In this document: positions 44,999 to 56,852 of the stretch, piece by piece | Position numbering within the stretch: the first letter of the stretch is position 1 | How the letters are laid out: every line of letters begins with the position of its first letter | DNA from: Polyporus tsugae | Lineage: Eukaryota > Basidiomycota > Agaricomycetes > Polyporales > Polyporaceae | Assembly: GCA_024305745.1 (NCBI GenBank) | Contig: JAHRBS010000001.1 | Coordinates: forward strand, 1,674,001 to 1,738,000 | DNA: 64,000 nt | Direction of reading: 5' to 3' | The notes under the pieces: generated by a model | Databases searched by the model: none | Told to the model about the DNA's origin: nothing | What the model saw: the letters and a program-made list of their open reading frames with translations, nothing else | Made by a program: the position numbers and the translations under genes

Positions 44999-45542
44999 GA
45001 TGCCTATAGGACGTCAGAGAACACAACACCTGAATCTCCTCGCTGCCTCCGTTCGTCGTTATAAACAACTGGGGGAACATGGCCATGGGGCCAGGCCAGC
45101 CCGGTATTTCTTCGCGACGGCGCAATCACGCGAACGCCGCGAAGTTTATCCTTGGATCCTGGCGGAACTCCGACTCCTAGGTTACATGTGGCGCGTCACA
45201 AGGTTGCTCTTCATCGAGAAGCGCTGCTTAGGCTCGAGGGCGCGCTGCTCCATCGTGGTTGGAAGGGTAAGTTGCACACGTGATGACGTATTACGGGGCA
45301 GGAAGCGTTCGGGACCGCCTCTCCACGGACTTCTGCCCGCGACCTGTACGACGGCGTACCTGCCTCCGTCACGCCAATGAACTCTGGCGGAGAAATGTGT
45401 CGGCCCCCGACAGACCTCCTCAGCCGCCTAAATGGATGTGTGCTTTGCTATTTCCCCAACGGATGTTCTGGCACACATGGGCGAAAAGCACCGGAAATGT
45501 TAGTGTCTTATAATTGTGGTCAGCGCAACATGGGTATGCCCG
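44999..45542. other. mannanase promoter and GGT 3' flank
   Basis: A minus-strand TATA-like GTTTATAA lies near 45058-45067, about 60 bp upstream of the mannanase ATG. No other gene is seen. Confidence 0.4.
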
Positions 45543-47925
45543 TTAATATCCCGCAGCGATTCCGTTCTTTCTAGAATCGCTGGCAGCTAAGGATATCCCG
45601 CGCTGTGGCGTCAGCCCTCCTATCATGGTGAGCGAGGTAGGAGCAAACGTGCTCACCGTAAAGTGTGCCATCCCGCTTAACAACCGCCTGGATCACAGAC
45701 GCAACGCGACCCGTGTCAGAAACTGCACCAGACAAACTTAGACGTCAGCCATCCGCTCGGGCCCCACGGCAAAACCCACAACTGCTGCTCACCGGTGACG
45801 TTATGGCCCTTCGCTCTAAGGCCGTCCAGCAACGCGGGTGGAAGGATGTCGTCCGCGTCGACCATGGTGGGGAACAGCTGGTCGTGCAGGCGACCATACT
45901 CGATCGCCGCACTGACGTCCATGCCCCAGTCCAGGTTGAGCAGGACCTGGAAGACGGCCGGGAAGATGCGGGAGCCTCCGGAGCCGCCGATGGCGAGGAA
46001 GAACGAGCCGTCTTCGTGTTCCATGATAGTTGGGACCGTGGAGGAAAGGGGGCGCTTCCCCGGTTCTGGGTAGTTGACTGGTATGCGAGCGAAGAACGGC
46101 TAGTCAGCATCGTATGCTTGGAAGATAAGTCCAATCTCCGGTGGATCGTACTCACACGGTGAAGGATAGAGCCCAAATGCGTTGGGGGTCCCGGGCGTAG
46201 AAAAGTCGTCCATCTCGTCATTGAGGATGACCCCAGTGACAGGGTCCATGACTGCTGAACCGAATATCAGGTTGACGGTGGTGGTCAACGAGACTGCCAT
46301 GCCGTTCTTGTCCACCACGGAGGAGTGGCTCTAGCGCATTCTGAGTATATGATTGTGCCTGCGATTGCGGCTACTCACGGTGCCATGGTCAACAACTACG
46401 TCGTACATCGGGTTGTAGTACTCGGGTGTATGGGTGCTTTCCTGTAATTTAAGGAATTTAAGGCACACGTCAATGGCCGGAAACGCTTGGAAGCCCCATG
46501 CCACGCACGCCAGTGATACTAGGGAAGATCTTGTCGCTATACTCTTTGGTGGGGATCTCGTGGACGCGTGAAAGGTTGTTATGGAAGGCAGGATCACCGA
46601 TCCACGTCCTGGTTTCAATGTGAGACGCTGTCTGTTCGCTGTAAGCGGATCACTTACCGAGCAGCGAAACCGACTACAAGAAAGGAATTAATGAAAGTCG
46701 AAGTTCTGCAGGGAGAAAGGCTCACACTTCATGGCCTCTACAGACCGGTGTGCATTCAGGACAGTGCGGCCATCCTTGACGAGGTCGTCATAGTGCTCCA
46801 TCAAGTTCAGCATGTGCTGCAGAATTGGACCAGACGTTGGCGCGTGCGGGGTGTAGATCTTGCGTCCACGATAGGTGCCTTGCAGCGCGCGCAAGACTTG
46901 AACCTTGTAACCCTCAAGGTCGTCGTGCGTGAGGATGCCTCCAGTCGTCCGGACCTTCTCAATGATTGCGTCGGCGATCGGTCCCTTGTAGAACGCGTCC
47001 GGGCCCTCCTCCGCGATGGCTTCTAGCGTACGGGATAGATTCGTCCGACGGATGATCTCATCCTCCCTGAGTAGACGCCCTTCCGGCGCGAAGACGGCTC
47101 TCCAGTCAGGCTCATTGAGCATAAGCGCAGAAAACATCTGTCCCACAAAACATCAGGTTCCGCGGATCCGCGGAGCAAGAGCATAGGTAAAGTCAGCTAA
47201 CCTGGAGCCTTCGCGCCAACTCCTTTGGAACAGGCCATCCTTTCGCCAGATCCGCTGCAGGCTTGACAAGTGTTTTCCATGGCAATGATCCCCACCGTCT
47301 ATGTGCCTCTTCGAGGCCACGCAGCTCCCCGGGTACGCCAACTGCGAGCCCTCCCCACCGTGAGGCGAGTGGGTTGTCAACGTACATCGTCCTATTACTC
47401 AACGCCGGCGCGGTCTCTCGAAAGTCAACCGCAAAGACCTCAGAGGACGCGTTGGGAGTTGTTGGGGGAATGCGGACGGTCATAAATCCTCCACCGCCGA
47501 TGCCAGACCTGCTTGGATGAACAACGATTCTGTCTATCACACTGACTGATGACTCACGAAAACATGTTCGCGACCCCGATGCATAGCGTTGTGCTGACGA
47601 TTGCGTCCACCGCGTTGCCTCCCGCCTTCAAAGTGTCAACACCGATCTCGGAGCATAACACATTCTCGCTCGCGACTGCTCCGTTGGCTGCTCGTACGAG
47701 GTAGGCCGAATTCCTCGTTCCAGAGGGCACGCGTGTACGATGGCTTCCCTGTGCGCACTTGCGTGTCGGAGATGTTGCGAAGTTCCATTGCGAGTTCTCA
47801 AGGAGCAAGTAGCCAGAACTGAGCGCGAGGAAAGCGAGGTAGAGCCACCACGAGCGACGCGCTCGGCAGTGAGACTGCTGGGAAGTAAACGAGACAGGCT
47901 CGCCGATGATTCCAGGCTTGAGCAT
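45543..47925 (-). CDS. GGT1: gamma-glutamyltranspeptidase (GGT)
   Basis: This enzyme cleaves the gamma-glutamyl bond of glutathione and conjugates; the precursor self-cleaves at a Thr to form large and small subunits (Ntn-hydrolase). The N terminus has a single membrane anchor ([18 protein letters not shown]), as in type II GGTs and yeast Ecm38. Family blocks: [82 protein letters not shown] and [37 protein letters not shown] follows, with the catalytic Thr, then [40 protein letters not shown] and [17 protein letters not shown]. The last exons give [19 protein letters not shown] and [12 protein letters not shown]. About eight introns. It probably acts at the vacuole or cell surface in glutathione turnover, linking to the sulfur-related neighbours. 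Confidence 0.92.
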
Positions 47926-48715
47926 GAGGGGATACTAGATAGAGGCCGTCGCAGAGGTCGACACCGTGTGTCCGTCTGTGGGCATCTTTATCGTCAGGAA
48001 ACCAAGCACACGATAGCGTGCTGCCCGGCGCCACGAGTATGCTGAGCACGTAAGCCGTATCACTGCAAGGTTAGGCAGCACAGTCAGCCCGAGTCTCGAC
48101 ATCGGCCAAGTTTGCAGCGCGGCAGGACAGCGACGGAGCGAATTGAGAGAGCAGCGATAGACTGGGGGAGGCATCATGGAGGCGTTGAGTACGAGGACGA
48201 ATGTTCACCGATCTCGCAGCCAGACATGGCGAAATCAACCACTCCGATGACGACTGTGCGCGCCTCGCATCGCTTAGATCTTTTCATGACTATCCTTCCC
48301 TGTAAGTAGCAACCGCTTTCGTTGATTATAAGTTTAACCTATGTCTAGAACAAGTCCTTCCCAATTGTAGGGTTTGTACTGTAACTTAGACTTAGTGGAG
48401 GACAAGGGGTTTGTCCGTCTACGATCATGTGACTAAAGCACATGAAATCGCGTCGCGCGACATGCGCTTTTGTCGCGTCTGAAGTGACTATTGTAGTGAC
48501 TCTTGGGTCTTCCTCTTCCTCCTTTGACCCTCCGACGGCCTACGCTCTGATTATCCCCCTCTCATCGGGTCTATCTACCGATGTGTGCTCATCAAAGACA
48601 GCCCATGCAACTGGACGAGCATAGACTCCTTCTCAATGGACTGCAACCCATTCGGTGAGGAAACGGTGCTTCCTAGAGTGACCTCCCATTTTGAATATGT
48701 GCGTGGCCCAGGCGA
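47926..48715. other. divergent intergenic region between GGT and the 48.7-51.2 kb gene
   Basis: 790 bp between two divergent start codons. Open frames in it are short and no TATA box is convincing. Confidence 0.35.
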
Positions 48716-51176
48716 ATGAGGGAACGCGACCTACTTGCGCGTGAGTGCTACTATCAGGGTCGTCGGAACTCTACATTATCTTTGGCTATTGTTTAGCCTC
48801 CGAACGGCCCAACAAACGGCAGAGGACGGAGAATCTGAACTCGCGTTACGATCGCATGATCCAGACCGTCAACATTATGCATCCGTCACCAACCCGTGAA
48901 TCGCGTTCCAAGGACCGATACAGACTGGTTTCTTCTTCATCTGCGACGACAAACGATACTCCCAGGACCCCGGCGGACGCATATAGTCACCCTCGCAGCG
49001 GCAGTCTAGGCGAGGAATTCTCCGTCATCAAGATGGGTGGAAGCAGATCCTCGGTAAAGGGCTCCGATCCATTTGATCCAGCGGCCTTCAGAGGCATGGG
49101 CAGAGCTACCGACGAGGTCCTTCCACCTTGGCTCAAGGGTGCAATCTCTACTCTGGAGACCCGAAACCCTCTTCGCTTTTTACTGCCAGACGACGTTGCC
49201 GAGCATGAAGATTCTGGTCACTCTGACATTCGAAATACTTTCGACATCGTTATCGCTTCCGAGCAAGAGGTAGTCCCTTTTGCATTCACGAAGCCTACAG
49301 CATTATCATCCGAGTTCGCTACCCGACTGGGAAATATCCGCGCAAGCCCAACGACGACTGACTTTACCACGAACGACAGGCCGTCCGCGACAAACAAGAA
49401 CCTTGCTAGCTGGGGCTCTGAAGTCCAGAAACAACGTGACGATATTACACCTCTAGAGCTGCCATTCTCTATCCCAGGTCCGGCTTCAACTACTTCACTG
49501 CTCGCATCTCCTGTGCTGCCTCGCCCACCCGCTTATGCCCCGCGCGTGGTACCGACCGTCTCCCAGAGCGGCCTCGATGAACCCGTTTCCTCCGACTTTG
49601 TGCCTTATACGAAACCTGGCCCATGCTCGTCTACCGGGTACACTGCTCGCGTGCCAGTTGCAACAGGTCTTCTACATCTCCGCCAGCATGTCGCCAGTTC
49701 ACCTGTTCAGGATACGACATTCCCGGTACTACACCGTTTGGAGTCTCCGTTATCTATCCTGCCATTCTCCACTCCTGGACCTATCCCGCCCGTCAAAGGC
49801 CCCATATCAACTGCTACGGACATGTGTTTTGTTCGATCCCCTGCCCCCTCAAACCTGACACTTCATACTTTGCCGTCTCCTCACGACCAACCGCAACAAA
49901 CATCAACACCAGATCTGCTCTACTCTAGTCCGACCTCTACGAAACCACCAACCAAGCCGAACTTGGTGTCACCTCGCTCTTCCTCTGTTGAGGATTTCTT
50001 GTTCATCCTACAGGATGGCACCCCTGCCGTCGCTCGACCTCACTCCCCCCTTGTCCCCCGCGACCAGTTCGAACCAGCTAGTGGCAACATCGACTACAAT
50101 GCGCTCGACTTCAAGTGGGAGAGGTTCGATCGCGGAGATATAGTCGCAGATTCCGCGTTGGCCTCTTCCCCTCGTCCGCCACAACCCGGGTCAGAAGAAA
50201 CGTTTTGGAGCCAGCCCGTTAGGCGTCTGCCTGCCCTCGCTACTCCTATTCAGCGGCAAGACGATCTTGGACTGGACTCTTCTCCCGCATCCCTGCGGCT
50301 GACCGGGATTTCTACTCCCTTGCCGGCCAGCCTCAGCCCATCTCGCGACCACTCCGACGCTACCAAGGGTGCTCCCGGTCGCCAGCAAGATAGCAACCCT
50401 TTTGCATGGATTATCCCGCCTCGCCACGCAGGCCCGCCCTCAACACCTCAGTCGAAGAAGAGCTCTAGCCGCAGGACGCCTAGAACACGGGCTGCACGGC
50501 GCACTGCAGATCAGGAACGTCTTCCTGGTCCTGCGTCTGAAGCCGGGCCCGCGAAGGCTGGAGGCGGACCTCAGTGTCAGGGTCGACGTCAACCTGGCGT
50601 TGTCGACGTCGACGCATCGGAGACGCAGGGACCAGAATTACGCCCCCCCGAACGGCGTGTTCCATTTGCCCCCTGTGCCGGTATCTACATCTCGCCGTTG
50701 CAGAGTACCTGGGACAATAGGGACGGAGAAGGGGATATGGATGGGACGTGCGAAGAAGAGTTAGAGTCTGGGCGCAGGCGATCGCGACTGACGACCGAGA
50801 GCAAGGCCGGAAGTAGTGGCAACAAGCTTTCGGCGTCGAGCGGCCGCATGGAGGTGAGCAGTTCAACGGGATCGTCATGCTGCGTACTTACCAAATGTTG
50901 TGGTAGGATGTGCATCAGCGTTGTTGGGAGGCCGTCTCGCGCGGACCTGCTCGTTGTGTACCGTCAATCATGGCTCCACGTCGGGACAATCCAGTGGGTG
51001 TCTCCGGGTTTGGTACGGGCAAACAAAACGTCAGCCGGTCCACGATCAACAACTCGACGCAATCCGGCGAAAGCCCGCGCGACGCTGACGAGGATGAAGT
51101 TGAAGAAGTTGATGAAGATGAGTTGGAGCGTTGTTCGCAGGAAACGAGGGATACGATCGAGTCCTGGACAGCTTGA
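48716..51176 (+). CDS. uncharacterised Ser/Pro-rich protein with basic NLS and acidic tail
   Basis: 783 residues in three exons: 48716-48740, 48797-50853 and 50907-51176. The ATG at 48716 (MRERDLLA) is spliced to PSERPNKRQRTENLN, a likely nuclear-localisation signal; without the 56 bp first intron there is no ATG in frame. The long central exon is Ser/Pro/Thr-rich and disordered, with motifs of some order: LPPWLKGAISTLETRNPLRF, SSVEDFLFILQDGTPAVARP and YNALDFKWERFDRGDIVAD. Near 50450 a basic patch occurs (QSKKSSSRRTPRTRAARR). The last exon ends in a strongly acidic run (DADEDEVEEVDEDELE). The second intron (gtgagc..ggtag) is consensus and phase 0. I do not recognise a domain; a nuclear or chromatin-associated adaptor is plausible from composition only. 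Confidence 0.65.
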
Positions 51177-52007
51177 CATGCTCATATCACTTCAGTATGC
51201 ATGATCGACTCGAGTTCACGGTGCATGTGAATTGTGAAGCTTGGTCTGCTGGGATATTGTCCACGCCAGCAAGCCTACTTCCTCGGGCCCCTCATCTGAG
51301 GTCACAACACTGCCGACTTTCAGACATGCAAAAGCGACCTCTCGATATGAGAATTCCTTTCCGGAGCCACGTTGAAGCGGGTTCACGTCCCGACTACCCT
51401 CTTTCCGCCTTCCCGGCTAGAATTTTTCACACAAACGGGAGGAGAAAGTTTATTCTGCGTAGTCGTACGTACCTAGTAACGTCATCTAGTAAAGGGTACA
51501 TCGTGACTTTCTATCAGTCGTTAACGATCCCTTCGCCAATCAACTCAACTTCTACTCACGTTATTTGGACATTTGTTAACCACAAACACGGTCCAACTGC
51601 ACATGGCCAGATACCGCCATGGACTCAGGGATTTCTGTACCAGTGAATTGCGTGTGGACAAATCGGCCGTCCAGATCTTCAGCCGAGTTATTAAAGGCGG
51701 TGAACCCGAGACGACCACGGACAGCCCTTCGATTAACGAATGCTGCGTAGAAATCACACAACGTATTCTTATTTAGGGACCATGAGAGTGTACTCTGGTG
51801 TTTTATTGCGGAAATCTAGGGACCTTGTGGATATATACTCTGGCATGTGAATCATAACAGCCATAGACGATGAGTAGTAGTTAAGTATCAGGCTCTGACG
51901 AATCGACAGCGAATGCAAAGCAAGTATAGCACATGAAACAAGAAAGCCGATCCTGTCTAACGACCATGGCAGCGATCGATCGCGCCTCCGAAAGATGTCC
52001 TCGGCCT
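51177..52007. other. convergent 3' flanks, 0.83 kb
   Basis: AT-richer than its surroundings; short open frames only. Nothing is recognised. Confidence 0.35.
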
Positions 52008-53102
52008 TTACCAACCGACGTCGCCGCCGTCGTAGGGCTCCACACGCACGTGGCGCTCACCCTTGACCTTGCGCAGACGGTACCGCTCGAGCTCGTACCG
52101 CTCGTAGGACGCGGCGGCGAGGCGCATCGCGCGTATGTGGTGCGGGCGCGAATTCGCCGCGGCGGCGTGCGCGCGGGACTGCCAGATGCAGGTCGCGAGG
52201 TTCAGGCCCGAGCTGGGGTGGGGCGTCCCGTACCAGTACAAGATCAGCTGTGTGACAAGAGAATGTTTCAGTGCGTTGAGTATGCTGATTATTGATGAGC
52301 AAGGATGTCGCGAGACGTACACCACCGTTCTGCACCGCCTCTTCGTGCGCCTTCCTGTCGGCTTCGTAGAGCGCTGCGTGCGGCGGGTCTCGTCAGAATT
52401 TGGGGGGGCCGAGGCAAGGCGGATCACGGAGCACGTCAGAATGACGACTCGGCACTAGTACTCACGTCCGCCGTCACTGCCGTCCTTCCTCTTGCTCCGG
52501 AAGGCGACGCAGTACCAATCTCGCTCGTCGTCTTCGGGGAGCTCCAGTTCATCCCAGTTAAACGCTTCGAGGTACGGGATCATGGCGTACTCCTCGGTCA
52601 CCGGGCGGAAGTGGTGGAGGGCCCGGTGCAATGACAGGGAGGCATTGTCGATGGAGGGAAGACGGGAATCGGTGGCGAGCGGCCGTGGGGCGCTCGGAGA
52701 GGAGAATGCGGGTGAGGAGGTCGGATAGTTGGGTGCTACCACTCCGGTTGGAAGGGAGGAGAGTAGTGGGGGGAGATAGAGTATCGGAGATTGAGACCGA
52801 CGGGAGAACGTAGGAAGAACATGAGGGTCGTGGGGTGCGTGGTCGGCTTCCTGGTTTGGAGTGACTTCCGCAAGAGTTGATTTGAGGTCGAGAGGTAGCG
52901 TGACGTCCGAGAGCAAGGAGACAGAGCCCGTGAGGGCTGAGGCAGTGACCACAAGGGGTATAGCAACGTCAGCCATTAGGGAGTAGGGATAAAGGCGAGT
53001 CCTTGATGAGTCGAACCCTGGTGGGGTAATCAGAGGGCCGACGATGTTCGAAGAGGCGGGAGGGCTCGGGGGTGTCGAGACGACGGATGTCCGCCGCACC
53101 AT
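52008..53102 (-). CDS. uncharacterised protein with Ser/Pro-rich N terminus and basic C-terminal helix
   Basis: About 325 residues in three exons. The start at 53102 (MVRRTSVVSTPPSPPASSNI) is preferred; an ATG at 53153 adds 17 residues. The N-terminal half is Ser/Pro/Leu-rich and mostly disordered. The second half is more conserved in character: SLSLHRALHHFRPVTEEYAM, IPYLEAFNWDELELPEDDER and DWYCVAFRSKRKDGSDGG. After two short introns come YEADRKAHEEAVQNGG, LILYWYGTPHPSSGLNLATC and SRPHHIRAMRLAAASYERYE, with a C-terminal LERYRLRKVKGERHVRVEPY. The arrangement of alternating aromatic and charged residues suggests a small folded domain, but I cannot name it. Confidence 0.62.
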
Positions 53103-53749
53103 TTTATATGCGGGGTCAGAATTTACCTTTGATATAGTCAATCTGACGGGCATCTAACCTGGCCGCGGACATGTTGCGACGAGTAGAGGGATCGCTCGCA
53201 GGGATGGTGCGAGGTGTTGTAACGTGGACCCTGCGATTGCGCGATCCCAAGCTCATCCGGACGACGGTGGCTATTTCGGTTGATGCGTCAGCGTCGACGC
53301 AGAGGCAAGCGACCACTTACAGCTCGTGGACTACCAAACATTCGCATGGTGAAGCGTGGTGTATGACGGTTGTCGATGGGTATCTGACCATGCACACCGC
53401 GAAGAATAGTAATGGGGTGGTCACCAGTGGGACGCCGCACCGATGTGGACCATAACTTCCCTGGCGAGACGTCAATCCTCTGTCACCTTCATTATTTCCG
53501 CTGTTCGTTCGTGACAATACCCGAGTGAACATTGACAGTGTCTCAGAGGACGCTGGCCAGAGCTTGGCAGTCGAGTTAAAAGTCAAATCGAGGTCCAAAC
53601 AGAGCAGAGGCCACTGGCTCGCTTTAGTCGCCGGGCGAGCATGTGACCCACGCGGGCACAACCGCGTCCTCGTCCCCTGAGCCCTCGCTCTTCGACAACA
53701 CGCTCGTCGATAGTGTCTATCACTCTCTCCACGCTCATTGCCTCTGGCC
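53103..53749. other. divergent promoter region, 0.65 kb
   Basis: Between the minus-strand uncharacterised gene and the complex I subunit gene. Overlapping short frames are unsupported. Confidence 0.35.
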
Positions 53750-54476
53750 ATGGCAACCCGCAAGGTCGCCGACCATACCCTCTACCATCTCAGCCCGAAG
53801 GGCTTTTGGAAGAAATTCAGTACGCATATTCGAGCCCTCTGATCTCATATGTTCGTGTCTGACGGTATCTGCAGGGGATTCCGTTGCGGTGAACCCCGAA
53901 ATTTCCAGCGGTCTCCCTCTTCCTAGCGTTCACCGTTTCCCACCCCCGGGCTCGAGGCCGGAGAAGTACTCCACACCTGCCAGCAAGGGTTCGCAGCATT
54001 TGCGTTACTTAGCATGCATGATTGGTGGATCTCACCGCCTTTACATATCTTAGCCTCTGACCCCGCACAAAACCCGTACTGGAAACGCGATGTCCGACGC
54101 GCATACCCTCAGCTCTCGGTGGTGACCCAGTCGGAGCTGTCTACGCTACTTCTGGAGCATGCTCAGGCCCAGGAACTGTACGTTCCCTTACCCTACTGCA
54201 GAACTGTTCGTTTGGCATCCTCACCCTTCGATGATTAGTATTGCCGCCCCTGGATCAGGTCAGAAGGCCGAGGCCTCGTCTGTCCCTGCCGAGCAGCAGC
54301 AGAGTGGAGTTGACCTCACGCAAGCAATCGCTACGATTGCCTCTGCTCGCAAGGCATACTCGGAGAGCAAACTCCCACCCTCTCCTCCCACTCCGTTCAA
54401 GCGATGGCGGCCGCAACGCGTCGAGGACGCACCTCATGATCCTCACGCATACTTCCCGATGATTCTCGTGAAGTAG
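53750..54476 (+). CDS. NADH:ubiquinone oxidoreductase 21 kDa-type subunit (fungal NUZM-like)
   Basis: An accessory subunit of mitochondrial complex I. Four exons: 53750-53819, then exons starting near 53877, 54051 and 54240. They give MATRKVADHTLYHLSPKGFW, KKFRDSVAVNPEISSGLPLP, SVHRFPPPGSRPEKYSTPAS, then DPAQNPYWKRDVRRAYPQLS and VVTQSELSTLLLEHAQAQE. The NPYWKRDVRR.YP.LSVVTQ block is the signature of the fungal 21 kDa complex I subunit. The C terminus is low-complexity then basic (PPTPFKRWRPQRVEDAPHDP) and ends YFPMILVK. There is no classical cleavable presequence, as in several accessory subunits. All junctions preserve frame. This is the second complex I gene in the window, about 32 kb from NDUFS7; proximity is probably coincidental. 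Confidence 0.82.
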
Positions 54477-54874
54477 AGTAGACTCTAGCGTTCGTCAATT
54501 CCATCTTTATCTTCATGCGGGACGTGCCAAGAAGCAAACATGTTCGATTCACTACACATGTTGGTTGAGATATTCTTCTGCAAGTATGGGTCCCACTGAG
54601 CATTGCCGAAGGATTGAATGTCGCCGCGGACTTGTTTCCTTGCACGGTTGCAGTCATCATGCCGTGGGAACTGCAGGCTTACGCCCATCTCCGAGTACCT
54701 CCTACTGTAACTTAGTAGTAACTACCACTTGAAGCGGCACTACCATACATCATCGGTTGTAAATCTACCTCTTATACTTGAATGCTGCTCTGAGTCTCCG
54801 TCTCACGTACTCTTCCTCTGAACATCTGCATCCAACTACGCACCACCGCCCCAACTGCTCTTTCACTTTCCATA
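54477..54874. other. CUS2 promoter region
   Basis: 398 bp between two tandem plus-strand genes; a pyrimidine-rich leader (54830-54874) precedes the CUS2 ATG. Confidence 0.4.
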
Positions 54875-56495
54875 ATGTCGACCATGGACGACGGCGCCGC
54901 CCCAGCCGTCCTCGCAAGTGGTTCTTCCGCAGAAGCCCAGGCCGCCGCATTCGCCAGCGACCCGCGCGTACACTTCGACCAGACCGCAGGTACTTGGCGA
55001 TTTGAAGAAGACGATGGCATCGAGCTGGAGTATGACGCGGCGAAAGGAGCATGGGTCCCCCTGGTAAGCATCACGATTCCCTCCTGCTGTGAGGCATCTA
55101 ACTCACCTCGCCTGCACGCCACGCAGGTCGACGAGGAGCTCCTGAAGGCCCAGCAGGCCGCGTACTCCGTCGCCGGCGTAGATGAGGAGGTGCGTCCGCA
55201 CGTCTGCATCCCCACTTGAGCCCACTCCCAACGCCGCGCCCGTTTCCCGTGACCTGTCTTTGCGTCCCCAGGCCCCTGCCAACCCCGTCCTCAAGCGAAT
55301 CAACAAGAAGCGTAAAGAGCCCTCAGACTGGCTCGCAGGCCCCTCGGGTGGGACCAAGCGCGGCAAGAAGGGCTCGCCTTCCGCCACCAACAACAGCAGC
55401 GGTAGTAGTAACAACAACAACGGCGCATCCACCTCCGCCGCGCCTGCCCAACCGGAACGCAAGTCGAAGAACACCGCCGTGTACATCACCGGCCTGCCGC
55501 TCGATGCCGACGCGGACGAGCTCATCGCGCGGTTCGGGAAGTTCGGGCTCATCGAGGAGGACGACGCGGGGTACCCAAAGGTCAAGCTGTACGCGCGCGA
55601 CGACGGCAGCTTCTCGGGCGACGCGCTCGTCGTGTACTTCAAGGAGGAGTCGGTCGACCTCGCGGTCGCGATGCTCGACGATGCGGAGCTGCGCTTCGGC
55701 GAGCCGGGGACGCACATGCGCGTCCAGCGCGCCGAGTTCGGGCACAAGCACGATGGTGGTGGGGCGGAGGGAGGTGGGGCAAAAAGTGGGCCGGCGAAGC
55801 CGCGGAAGACGATGGAGGACAAGAAGAGGGCGACGAGGAGGATTGGGAAGATGCAAAAGTGCGTGTTTACAATTCGTTGCGTGCGACCGACCAAGGAAGA
55901 CTCACGCTTCTGGACGTGCCGTGCAGGAAGTTGGGTGAGTGGGGCGAAGAGGACGGGTTCGGCCCCTCGATCACAGAAGAGGACAAGGCGAATGCGATGA
56001 ACAAGCACGGGCGTGTGGTCGTCCTGAAGCGCATGTTCACGCTGCAGGAGCTGCAGGAGGACACGTCGCTCCTTCTCGACCTCAAGGAGGATGTTCGGGA
56101 AGAATGCTCGACCCTGGGCGAGGTCACGAACGTTGTCCTGTACGACGTGCGTACACTCCACTTCACTCACGTCGTCCGTCCGTTCAATCATTTCACAGGA
56201 GGAAGCAGACGGTGTTTTGACTGTGAAGTTCAAAGACCCACTCAGCGCTCAAGCATGCGTGATCGTGAGTCCGGAATTGTCTACTCCCGTCCCCCAATGT
56301 AGTTGACTCTTGATACTGGCACAGAAAATGAACGGCCGTTTCTTCGCCGGTCGTCGTATAGAGGCCGCCCTCTACGCCGGCAGACAGCGCTTCAAACGAA
56401 GCGGATACGGTGACAACTTCGGCGAAGGCGAAGAGGGCGAAAAGCAGCGCCTCGACGACTTCGCAGAATGGCTCATGGCCGAAGGCGAGGAGTGA
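54875..56495 (+). CDS. CUS2: CUS2 / HIV Tat-specific factor 1 homologue, U2 snRNP-associated splicing factor
   Basis: A nuclear RNA-binding protein that helps fold U2 snRNA and interacts with SF3b during prespliceosome formation. Start MSTMDDGAAPAVLASGSSAE, then a WW-like segment (TWRFEEDDGIELEYDAAKGA), then VDEELLKAQQAAYSV, then the basic PVLKRINKKRKEPSDWL, a hallmark linker of this family. RRM1: NTAVYITGLPLDADADELIA, FGKFGLIEEDDAGYPKVKLY, DALVVYFKEESVDLAVAML. The middle linker is Gly/Lys-rich. The second RRM is of UHM type: GRVVVLKRMFTLQELQ, ECSTLGEVTNVVLYD, GVLTVKFKD, and NGRFFAGRRIEAALYAGRQ carrying the R-x-F-type loop. The C terminus is acidic (FGEGEEGEK). Six exons, all introns GT..AG. 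A long open frame on the opposite strand (55103-56233) is a composition shadow. Confidence 0.9.
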
Positions 56496-56852
56496 AGCGA
56501 TCGCATTCCTTGGTCCTTTCCCACTTGGATATCAGAACAGGCCCTGGACCGCATCGTGAACTTGGTCTAATATCTACGTGTATATTACGTTGCAGCAGCT
56601 GTGCGAGTGTAGTGGACAAGGGTACACAGGTTGGAGCAGTAACCCAACCTAATAATTAATGACTTGACGACGTAACGAAGATCCACGCAGACAGCATTCA
56701 GAAAGCAGGTGTGATATATGAACAGCAAATGCGATTTCCCCAAGCGAGACTTACCGGGGGCTTAAGGGCACCCTTACCAGCACGAGCAGAGGGGACTGGC
56801 GTGAACAGTCTCCAGACGCTACGATACATTCAAAGTTAGTACAGGCGCAACA
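56496..56852. other. convergent 3' flanks of CUS2 and LSB6
   Basis: 357 bp, AT-richer; no gene is seen. Confidence 0.4.

Noticed and set aside
50369..50764. Alternative frame with protein-like sequence inside the 48.7-51.2 kb gene
   Set aside because: It first suggested a frameshift, but the main frame stays open and joins the last exon through a consensus phase-0 intron, so no frame switch is needed.
55103..56233. 376-codon open frame on the minus strand opposite CUS2
   Set aside because: It is the antisense shadow of GC-rich coding exons; the sense strand gives clear RRM motifs and spliced structure.
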